Assembly (NCBI GenBank): GCA_029204225.1
Contig: CM055095.1
Location: forward strand, 30,025,258-30,089,257
Source of the DNA: Diphasiastrum complanatum
Taxonomy: Eukaryota > Streptophyta > Lycopodiopsida > Lycopodiales > Lycopodiaceae
Direction: 5' to 3'
Length of the DNA stretch: 64,000 nt
Positions 48,301 to 60,362 of this stretch are shown here, piece after piece; within the stretch, counting starts at the first letter, position 1, and each line of letters opens with the position of its first letter. Made by a program: the position numbers and the translations under genes. The notes under the pieces are model-generated. The model searched no databases. It saw only the letters and a program-made list of their open reading frames with translations, and was not told where the DNA came from.

Positions 48301-51300
48301 AAACTTGCAAGGATTCTGGCTCTTGATTTGGTAGAATGTTTTCTGGTCTCTACTCTAAAGAAAAAGTCTTCATCTATCAAGTGTGACCCATTTAAGTCGA
48401 CTTTTATATCTATTTATAAGATTCCTGAACCCTCTCTAGTTATGTCAAAATGTGACGTCAATCTTTCAATAAATATTGAATTATGCTCTCTTATTAGAGT
48501 GCCTTGGGAATTGTAATTCATACTACAATAATCTTGGCTTCATTGAAGTCTGTCATATTTTTTTACTACTACTTATTGGACCTCCTAAGACCGCTGTCAT
48601 AATATGCAAGGTTTGCGTGATTGAGATTACACAGGGTCTAGCAACAATTTGCCTTTTACTTGATAATTTGTTGCTTTTCCTACAATCCTTTATTTGATCC
48701 AAAATGATGGAAATTTGTTTCCAAAACAGTCTGTACTATTCTCTCTCTAGATCAAATTATTTTCTTTCTAGGGGGCTTTTTGCTCTTTGAATGTCACTCT
48801 TATACCAAATATTATAATCTCCTTGTTGAAGCTTGCACCAATGAGGCAGGCTACTATAGTTCACTTTGTAAGGGCTCTACCTACTCTTTCCTAAGTCACG
48901 TGACTGTCGTTGGTTGGCTAGGCTAGTAATTGAAACACCATGCCTCGACTTGACTAGACAGATGTGATGATACTTTACCACCCAAGATCCCAGAATGGTT
49001 TGGACCACCCCATCTTACGCCTTTTAATCCTAGTAATTGTCTCAACACTGTAGAGTCTAGACCTATCGACTAGGCTGAACAACCTAGACCTAACGACTTG
49101 GCCCATGATCATTATTCTTGATTCGCGGTTGCTGCATTGCCAAATAGGCTCATCGGGTCACAATTGGAAATCACATCTAAATCATCTTAGCCTAGATGCC
49201 TAGCTGGATTACTTGTCAACATCATATTTGACGGTGAGTTGACCTTGCAACCACTCCTTTCAAAATCATGTTTAATCCATGATTGGGAACTACTCAATGT
49301 AGTTCCAGATTGCTAGAATCTAGATTTATGCACTTCTTTGAAGGGAACAGGAGATTAGATCAAGTAGACAGATGCAAATGACAACCACAATCAACAAAGT
49401 AAACTTTAATTTTAGTATTAAATTTCATGTGCCACAGATGGACAAGCCATATTTATAGACAAGGGCATGTATATGGCCATGAGTTTGCACTTCAATCACA
49501 TATCATTGGGACCATATAATAGGGGCACTCATGCCATTCATTTAGTGTTTGAAATTTTATAGACTATTATGGCATTTGTAGATTATTTGACTATTATTGG
49601 TCTTCTAAAGGTTAGGTCTAGGCCTAACCTTGTAATGGGCCCTAAGAGAATATAAGTAGGCCTTGGGAACTCATTATTTGGTGATTGATAGATTAGAGAA
49701 TTGTCTGTAGTTTAGTTAAATTTACCATAAAGTTTTGGTATGGCCTTGAATCCTTGGTTTTGCTTGCATGCATGCAACGTAGCGAGTTGCTTTTTTAGCT
49801 TGGTGATGGCTCTACTTTCGAGCACTTGGAGTATGGTCGTTGATTCGTTGAAGATGGCTCAAAGCTGGCCAAATCAAAATATTGCATGCTTAGTTGGCTT
49901 GCCTTTGCTTTTCTAGCTTTCTTGAGGTAGATTGCCTTAAGAGAATCGGTACCTGCAAAACAACTAATGTTTCAGGATCCAGCCTACCTTGCTGATGCCT
50001 TCCACATCCAAACCTTATCGTATCCTCAAAGATCCTATGTAGCCTAACCTTTAGTACATAACCATGAGCTCAACCATCGGTTCTGATGCAATTTTGGTGA
50101 TGATACAAAGGTTTTTAAACATGATCGAGGAGCAATCAGGTAATGACATCAAGCCAACAACGTTTCTCTAACCTACTTTGCAAATTATAATCGATAGCAA
50201 CAAAATCAAGCTGCTTGTAGCTCATACAAGGAAATTTGTCTTTTGTGATCACTACTTGCAAATGATGTCCTGAACCGTACTTATACCCTGTAACTCTCCT
50301 CCTAGGACTCTAGCTACTAGAGGGTGTTCCTGCTTGGTTCTCATGTTTTCACATGCAATTCAAAGAATGAATGTCCAATAACAGTCAAACAATATTTTTT
50401 TGCTGCATGCACCATGCAAATAATGTGAACTGAACTAGACCAAGCCATCTTTGCTTATTCAAATCATGACTTTGACTTAACCTGACTAGGCTCGAGCACC
50501 CTAGGCTAATTAAGTCCTAACTCAAGTTGTACCCATCAGTACACATTTTCCCTTACATTTCCAACATATCAGTCCTGAATCTAGAGTATGAAAGGACTCT
50601 CATATGATTGAGGAACATGAACCAAGAAATCTCAAGGCTCGAGGGGGGAGAAAATGTGCAGACCCCAAGATTATTTAGTGAAAAGATTTGAATCTTATCG
50701 AGTTACAACATTAACCCCAAATAAAATTCCTTAACATAAAACCAATGCCTTAGGACCGTCAGAGGAAGCCACCTTTATTTCTAAGGCTAATAAATTCTCT
50801 AGGGCCCAATTGAGCACTTCAACTTACTAATCATTTACACTCTCTTACTAAATGCTATCAAGGTCCAAAATTCCCAGCCCATGACAATTAAGGAATATGA
50901 TATCATGGAGTTGGCTACACAAGACTCTCAAGCCTTCAGGTCTTGTGAGTCGACTCTTACATTGACACCGGAGAAGCACTATGATGGGCTTTTAGAAATA
51001 GTTAAAGTTTAAGCCCATTCTACTTATGGCAGCTATAAGTTTGGCTTTTCTGCTTTTACATAGCCTAAGAGGTACAAATACGCACTAAAAAATGGGATAG
51101 AAGGATGTATTGCAGATTCTCTAAAATTTCCACCTCAAGTATCAAATGCAAATGTAAAAGTGTTAATACTTGACATGTAACATTGATACGGCTTATTTTC
51201 CTTTCCATTATCTCACGACCTGTGCATATAGTCTGATATTTGAGGAAAATTGGAAGAAACAAACAGTAATGTATAGAGCATGTCCTTCGTAATATTTTCA

Positions 51301-54300
51301 TAGATATCTATAGATGGAAACATTCTCATAAGCTGTATTATCGAAGATATATGGTGGGTTTTCCCTTACTGCAATCAAGTCTCTAATTTCAACATATGTA
51401 TTTTTTGATAGACGTGGATGTCAACAAGATTAAAAGGGTTCTGTTTACCTTGCAAGCTGTTGACTTTGCAAATCACTGGTGCAGGGTTGAACCTCTTGTT
51501 TGTAAAGAATATATAGGGAAACCGCCTGTTTTTATTCCATATCATAAAGGAGGCAAGCGTTTGCATATTGGCTTGCAGGTAAGATGCTGTAAACTCGCAC
51601 TTCCCTAATGCTTTGCTAACCATAAATGTTCTTGTCTGTGTTCCAGTAGCTCATGCGTGTGAATGCTATATGCAGGAGTTTAGCAAAGGATTGACTGCTC
51701 GTTCGAAGGCTCTTGGAAATTCCTTTGTGGGTGTTAGGGTAATCATTATTTTCAGCCTTCTAAAGCTTTTCAAAAGTTTTTATAGAATATTAGTTTATTT
51801 TTGTACTTTTACAAATGTGTTTTGGGATGTTCTTGACCAGATTGTGAAATGTAAATGTGAACAGACTCGAATGGTAAAGGCATTCTATTCAAATTCAAGC
51901 AATAAAGGAAAAGGTAGAGCTAAAACGCATTCAAAGATCTCTCCTCAAACACTTTGATAATCTTTTGTTATGTTCTATAGTAATGCAAACTAGGACCTCA
52001 ATTAACTTTGTTGTCATCATCTCATCAGATGTGGAAAATGCCGATGAAGCTCAAAACAAAAAAACTACATATGGATCTCTCGTGATTCAAAGGTTGACTG
52101 GAAGTCTAGATGGACGAATTGACTATATGCTACAAGTGAGTGAGTTTAGCTACATTGCATTCTCAAAATATGATATGGATACTGGAAAAGTTTTCATATT
52201 ATCTTGATTGTTTGAGGTTGCCTGTGCATTCTCTTCTAATGGTGTAAAAAGTCCATGCTGAATGCTGGTTCATTTGCAGATGTTGAATGAAATAATGCAT
52301 AAATTGATCAGAATGAAATGTCCATGACATTCAAGAGTAGTATGACTGAGACTATGATAAAATATTATACGACTTTATTAGCTTCTCTGCATAGTGAACG
52401 GAGTGAAAGGAGAGAATAGTACAATTTTTTACTATAAGCCCTCTAAAAGTAAGCTAAGCTTTGATTTAAAAAGAGATAAAGTTTCAAAAACATGATATAT
52501 CTATGATTTGGAAGCTGTAATTTGTTCATTGCAAGTCTTAACTGTTCTCTGGTTATAAGGTCTTTAATGAATGCGTCCTAATTAATGTTGTTGACCTTCT
52601 CTTGAATGGGTCGGCATATGCATAAGTAGCTGCAAAAGATTATCTTGGTGGGTAATCATTTTTGTTGCTTTGAAGACTTTTGCAAAGCCTTCGACACTCC
52701 CAATGAACATAAGGCATGGGGTTGAACAACTTTATAAAAAAGAGATAGCCAAAGTGAAGTTTCAAAGGGATTTACTGCTGATATTTTCAGCAACATTTGT
52801 GGTAAGCAAGGTTGGCCTCTGTCCCCTACCCTCTTTGATATTGACATTAACAAGTTCAAAGATTGTCCTCACAATGAAAGGGGTGGGGTGGCCAAGTGAC
52901 TCCATTTTTCTTAAGGTCCTCCTTTCCGTAGATGATGTCGTTCTTTTGCTAATACTTCACATAGTCCACAACAACATCTTGACACACTCAAGAATTCTTT
53001 TGAAGCTTTTGGTCTTACGGTCGTCTTACGGTCAATTTCAGCTATACTAAAGTGCTGGTTTTTTAATAAAAAGAATAGGTGATCCTCATTTAATCTATGT
53101 CACACATGAATGTAAAAATTGGGCATGGATGTTTCACATGAGCTCCATTGAAATCCAGTCATTGTTGGTTGAAGATCTTTCTTTGCTATGGAAACCATAA
53201 TTCTAGTCAATGTTCCATCAAGAGAGATAAAGGTCATTATGAATGTCCTTTTTGTGCCAAGGCTTACAAAGAACCTTCTTCCAGTTGCTGCTATCACCAA
53301 GCAAAATATGAAGGTTGATGATGATTCAGCTGTCTTGTCAAGGACAAGGGTGATAATATGAAGGTAGTAGCCAAGCGGTTGTAGGAAGATGGCTTATACA
53401 AATCATATGCAACTATCCCCAATCAGCAGGCTTACACAGCCAAAGGGAGTGATTTGGATAAATTGTGGCATGACAAGTATGGCTATCTCAATTACCAAAG
53501 CATGTAGTGGGTTTTCCATCGATCAAGCCAGGCTCATGAGTTTGTGAGGCTTGCGCTGTTAGCCAAGGGAAACCTATCATGGCAAAGGAAATACTTGAGT
53601 TGGTTCATTCGGATTTGTGGGGACCAACCCAGAGTAGATTTCTAGGAGGGGCATATCACTTCATGACCTTTGCAAATGATTTTGCTAGAAAAATTTGGCT
53701 ACATTTCTTGAAGCAAGAATTTGGAGTTATCAAGTTCTTCAAGCAATTCAAAGCTTTGGTGGAGAATCAAACAAGGAAGAGAAACAAGATGCTTGGGTCG
53801 GATGGCGGCGGGGTTACATTGTAGGAGAACTTGCTGAGTTTCAAAGGCTCTGGGATTAAGACGCGACTTACTAGTCCAATCATTGTAACAAAATGACATA
53901 GTTGAGAGGAAGAACCAAACTATAGTTGAGTGTGCTTGTAGCATGCTCAAGGCAAAGGGGTTGCCAGACGGATTGTGGCCGAAGCATTTCATACATTTGT
54001 TTTTCATTTGAATCAAAGTCCAGTGAAAGTTGTGAGACACCAAAGGAGGCATTTAGTGGCATCAAGCTCAAGGTGGGAGCATTATGAGTGTTTATTTGTA
54101 CGGTGTATGCTCACAATGATAGGAGATAGGATGATAGGAGAAGTTGGATGCACAATTCTCTAAGTGTATCTTTTTTTCATACAATGAAGATGAGAAGGCC
54201 TATAGAATGTATAATCTTACCAACATGAAGAGGATTATAAGTTGGAATGGATCTCTGAACCCACCTTGTGTGGAAGAACATACATTCATTCATTGAGGCA

Positions 54301-57300
54301 GCAAAGGAGAAAGTATGGCATCAAGCCATAGAAGAAGACTTTGACTCTATTCTCAAGAATGATATGTGGGATCTACTAGAATTACCAAGAGGAGAGCGTC
54401 TGATTGGGTGTAAGTGAGTCAAACTAGTGGCAAATATTTCACCCGGTTAGTCTGCGTTTCACTAATATATGCTCTAAGCATATCCTCTAGGGCCTGGTTG
54501 ACTCTCTCAGTCTGCCCATCCATTTGTGGGTGTTCACTACTACTCATCCGCAATTGTGTTCCCAACTTGACGAACATCGTTGTCCAGAATGTTCTTGTGA
54601 ACTCGGGATCCTTGTCTGAGGCAATGGACTCAGGAAGTCCATGCAACCTCACTACATGATCAATGAACAATTCTGCAACTTGCGGAGTTGTCACTTTCTT
54701 TTTGGTGGCAATAAAATGAGCCATCTTAGTGAACCTATCGACAACTACCAAGATCGAGTCCATCAGATTCTGAGTCCTCGGTAATCCAACAATAAAATCT
54801 ATAGAGATGCTCTCCCCTCCCAACGACTGTGGGGTATTTCTAATAAATGGGGTAAACCGGGTGGACTTACCCTCTTTGCCTTGTTCACCTGACAAGGCGT
54901 GCAGGAACGCTCGCTGCATACGTGGCCAAAAGAAGTGTCCACTAACTAACTTAGATGTCTTATCCATTCCAGGATGCCCTGCGCTGGTACTATCATGACA
55001 CTCATGTTCTTACGGCGAAGTTTTTTCTTGTCTGGCACGTAATATTTTCCATTTCTCTTTAGCATACCTCCCTCCATGGTGTATGCGTATGTGTGTGCCT
55101 CATTAGAGGAGACAGATGTGGCTACTCCGTCCAAAATATGAAATTTCCTGCTTTAACGCGGCTCACCGACTGGCTGATTGCAAAAGTACTTAAGAGTATG
55201 ATGGTCGGTATAAACATAAAATTCAGCACCATATAAATAGTGTCGCCACACCTTGAGTGAATGTATAATTGCATATAATTCCTTCTCATGTATTGGGTAC
55301 CTCTGCTGATCAGGAGTTAGCTTTTTACTCTCATAGGTTATTGGCCTCCCCTCCTGGCTGAGAATTGCCCCTATTGCGATGTCACTTGCATCGATCTCTA
55401 AACGAAATAGCTTTTGGAGGTCAACAATCTTAAGCACAAGTGCAGTGGCCACTGCCTCCTTCAGTGCCTGAAAACTGTCCTAGGTCTCGTTAACCCTAAT
55501 AACCAAAATGTTATTACCATGTAACTAGTAGCTATGAGACTATAGTTCTCGACAAATCTACGATAAAATACGCAAAAACCCAAGAAAGAGCGTAGCTGAC
55601 GAATGTTAGTTGGCCAAGGCCAACTCAATATTATAGCCACCTTAGCTAGATCTATAGCTATCCCCTTTGCCGTCACAATGTGACCGAGGTAGACCACATG
55701 AGTCATATCCAACTCGGTTTTCTTATCATTAGCATGCAAAACATTGTCTTTCATTGCCCTAAAGACCATTTCTTGATTCTCTCTATGGTCTGGAATCGAC
55801 TTACTGTAGACTAGGATGTCATCAATAAAATTAACAACAAACCTACCCATAAAGTCTCTAAGTATGTCATTCATAAGCATCATGACTGTTGCTGGAGCAT
55901 TAATCAGACCAAAAGGCATGACCAAGAACTCATAACGTCCAAAGCGTGTACAAAACGCCGTTTTCGGTACATCACTCCCTGATACGGATCTGATTGTAGC
56001 CACTTATAAGATCTATCTTGCTGAACACTCTACTGAGCCACATGCCAACGTTTACCAAGCACCAAATCAAAGCGTGCTAGTCTAATAATCTCAAAATCCA
56101 AGGATTCTGTATATGTTGGTATAGTAATTGGAAGGTGCACAACTGTGCGATCCCATATCTCTGTACCTTTTCCATCTGGCATCTCGACTGTATATTGATA
56201 GGCTGAAGGTACCGTGGGGAGTTTAAGCTTCTTTACCAAGACATAATTTATACCATTGTGCGATGAACCGGTGTCAAAGAGGACCACCACCTCATGGCCT
56301 GCTAGTCGTCCTCGCATCCTAATTAGTTCTTTATCATCGAAATGATAACCTGTTTGAGCCTTAACAGAAAGATAACAAACAGGAGCTGCAAAACTAATTT
56401 TCTCAACTGAAATCACGATTAGTTTAGGGCAAACCTTTTCCTCGTTGCAGAGAGCATCGAGCTCATCAAAGGCAATCGTAGGTACTATGTCATCCTCGTA
56501 TGGTTGCATAACATTTAGCTTTGCCTTCTTCTGCCGTGGACACTCTTTGTAGAGGTGCCTACCCAAACAATAGTAGCACACCCCCTCAGCTTTAGCTTTT
56601 TCTTTCTCTTGTGGCATAAGACGTGAAGCTTTTTGCTTCTCACCTATATGAACTTGTACAGTCGCTGGCTGCTTGCCACTTGCTGGGCTTGCCTTATTCA
56701 TTGCCTGGCACTGCATACCTTGAGCCCCTAAGACCTCTGTTAGAACCTTAGCTTTAGACCTGCCCTCATAAATAAGAGCCTTGGCTATGGCATGTTCCAA
56801 CGTCTTGCAGGATTCATTGAACACTGGAGGACACAATTCCTCCCTCAAGCCAAAGATAAATTTATGGATTTGCAACCATGTATTGATTTCTTCAGAGACT
56901 TTCATTAGTATCTCACGATACTGATCAGCATAAACTTGTACAAAATTATTTCTTTGTCTAAGTAACAACCATGCATCAGTGGCCTGGAAATGCTCATGCA
57001 CTGGAATAAACTGGGCTCGAAATAACCTCTTAAAGTCAACCCAGGTAGTGGGGCACTCTGGCGTAGTCTTCGTGTCCTTATCGTTAGGGAATGAAACATT
57101 GGACAGTACTAGTGATCGTCATGATAACCATCTCGGGATTAGCGAGAGAACGCTCCATGGCCGACATGCATTCTTGCATATCCGAACATGGAGTTTCAGG
57201 CATACCTCTCGAGATGCTCTCCGACGATCGCTAGGTGGAGAATGTATAGGAGAGGAAGGTTGAACATGATAAGGTGACCTCATGCAAACATCTTGAGAAT

Positions 57301-59482
57301 CCATTTTTTTTTCTTTCTTGAGAAAATAAACAGAATGTTGGCGATATACACGGTCTATGCAAGGCAAGAAAGAAAGGTTCTAGAAACACTTAGAACAAAC
57401 TGTAAAATGCAGAAGGAAATAAGCACAATACAATAAAATTTAACTTCCCCAAAATTTAGCTTATGGAAATGTAGGGCTGCAATAGAATTGCAGGTTCTAG
57501 CTGGCTTTGGATCACGTTGCTTCCAGATTGGTGGCCACTGGCAAAAACTTGAAGTTTTTGGCTCGAATACGTCAAAAACCAGCCTCCAAGCGGATGTGAT
57601 TTCCACAAAATCTGAACTGCAACCAAACTGAAGGTGCAACTACAATAGGTCGCCCTCCTCTCAGGATCTCTCACACAAACTTTCAGTCAGACAGAGTAAA
57701 AACGAAGAAGTTATGAGGCTGCAACTCCGAAAGGTAAAAAAAGCTCTAAGAACTGATTTTTGGCCCAAATCAAAGTTTTTTCAGTGATTTCTTGTGGCTG
57801 AAGGCCTGTAGGGCACCGATTTAGTGCTAGTAGTGGACTGTAAAAATTTTGTGGGGATCCGCCAACCCGTTCAGAAGTTACGAACGTCTTTGTATTTTTG
57901 CCCTTCTAGGTAGAGGTGAGTCTGATTGTGGAACAGAATTGTCAGACCTATAATGCTGCTCTCACCCTGTCACCCCCTATAATTCAAATCGCTTGACAGT
58001 TTGTTTGTTCATAGTTCATTTAACTTATTGACATTCGATAGTTCGGAAGCTGTCCGAACTATCGGATCTTTAGATGTCGGTATCGATGGTGTACCGAAGT
58101 ATCGGCTGTTCAGGGAATGTGTCGAAAAAGGTTGGTTGAATTCACCTTCTCCAACATCAGTGAGAGCATCTAAAAACGTCTCCAAAATTGTAGCGAAAGA
58201 AAACAACATAAAATACTATGAAATGAAATGAATGAAATATGTATGAGTACAAATGCTGCTAGATCTGCAGAGTGAGGTATAGCAATATCAATATCAATAT
58301 CATCATGATCTGCTGCTGCTGTTGAAGAAGAAGGATGTGATGCAAGCTGCAACACAAGATAACTTTGGTAGCTGCTAACATCATCTAGGAGTATGAGATG
58401 TGTCTGCATGATAGTACAGATAGCCCGCCGGCTGCGACACGACTATGAATGGTGCATTGTCTCTGGTCTCTATGAATATCTGTATCATCATCCATCTCAT
58501 CATCATTGAACTCTGGGTCCTAGCGTGGTTGTCTCCTAGGGGAGAAAGAGGTACTCTGAGACTGAGAACTAGGATAAGTTTGTTGTCTGGCATATATCTC
58601 GTCATAACAGTAACATCTCTCATATCGCACCTCATATGCTATGAGTGACTGAAGTGTGGTGGGCATGTTGCAAAACAAGCAGTGGTGTCTCCCTCTGATC
58701 TCATAAGCCATGATTATGAAGATAATGGTAAGAGTATCCGGGTCCTTCTTAGGCCGCCAAGCAATTCCAATATATGTGCTATGTTGTTGAAGATTCTCAT
58801 CCAAAAACTTCTTTGAGAGTTCGTGGTACCTCTTAACACGAACATTAAGAGCTTTGTGCTCTCGCAGACAACTCTTAGTGAATGTGGCTGAGATAAACAA
58901 AGATCAATTTGGCGAAGGTGGAGAGATAGTTGTAGTCGAACCTTTAAGTACATCTGCCCATGATTGGACAACCGTATGGTGTTGTTCCACCTGACTTTCA
59001 AGCTGTTGAGCCAAAGTAGCTATTTGGGAAGAAGTTTCGCTTTTGATAGCTGCAACTTCATTCTTGAGTCTTCGATGGAAGTATCCAGCTTTTGGAGATG
59101 CGATTGCACAATTAGAATCAAAGAATCATGAGAGGCAAGTCTTTCTCTATGATAATAAAGATATTCGAATATACGGAATTGATCTTCACAAAGAAGACGT
59201 CTGATGCAACAAATAAGCTACTAACCAAAATTATACAGTAACTAAAGAACATCTCAACTAGCTATCAAAAACTAAAGTATAAAAGCATGGTAGAGTGTAA
59301 GTAAAGCTTTTCAGAAGGTCTCATGCTAGAGTATCATGTTCTGTTGTCAAGCGTTTCTGAAAAATGTCAATATAGATGTAACAGGTTTGGATATAGATGA
59401 GGATGAAGCTGAGGCTGATGTCATCTTGGTAGATAATCGTTTGTGGGGTTATCTAGTGTGTGTGCGTGCGTGCGTGCGCGCA

Positions 59483-59569
<87 letters not shown>

Positions 59570-60304
59570 GCTTACGAGTATTTGAGAATTTTTGCAGGAT
59601 TCCACATTTGAGCATCAATACATATCTGCCCTTAGTTCACATACGTGAGTTCTCGTATTTCCTGAATTACAAAATATTTCATGTATAGTAAATGTTTAAG
59701 GTCAAGAATATTCAAGCATTATTATTTATTTCCTAGTCGTCATGTTTATTCAATTTGTTATAATTGTGCAACAAGATGTGCTGTTAGTTACTTATCATCA
59801 TTGATGTGTCATGTGTTTTTGACATTGTTCACGATGATAAAAGGAATCACTCTTTGTAGGTTGTTGCTACTAGATTCAGATTGTAAAACCAATTGAAAGC
59901 CTTAAATTGTAGTTTATGTGATTGCAACTTGTAAGAGCTTGCAGGGTTCATTGTGTGCGATTGTATTTCCATATGGCCTATGTTGTGGAATTCACCTGGC
60001 ATCCAAACTTTTTGTAACATTTGAACTTTCAAAAACAACTCACAAATAATTCTCAGATGGGGTATGATTATATCCATATACAAAATATTTCTTTATGTTT
60101 TACACCGACCCTCCTTACTCAACATCACTCATCATTTTTATATCATTTCAAAGCTTTTCCTGCTTAACATTTCCTTCTTTTACTTGGTTTGTACCATTTT
60201 TGCACTTAAAAGGCTTTAATAAATTCCTTCGTGTACTTGTACTTGCTATTTGGTCCGATAGGTCAATTTACATCTCCATGGACATTAATAAAGCTAATCT
60301 AATT

Positions 60305-60362
<58 letters not shown>

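Larger units (their letters stand above)
54418..57960 (-). mobile_element. gypsy retrotransposon, both ends truncated, internal deletion
   Basis: Minus strand: leader, gag, zinc knuckle, protease, RT, RNase H, half an integrase. No LTR or PBS is visible at either end. The leader motif GTCGCCCTCC near 57645 is shared with the 25-30 kb gypsy. A deletion joins protease to the middle of RT. It lies in the intron between exons 12 and 13, antisense to the host gene. Confidence 0.85.

Noticed and set aside
51613-51957. Continuous 114-codon open frame across exons 10-11
   Set aside because: It reads through the 102-bp intron between exons 10 and 11; homology and GT-AG borders show this is intron read-through, not a separate gene.
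59336-59611. Open frame with long Arg-Glu repeats
   Set aside because: It is the translation of a GA microsatellite and overlaps the true exon 13 in another frame.
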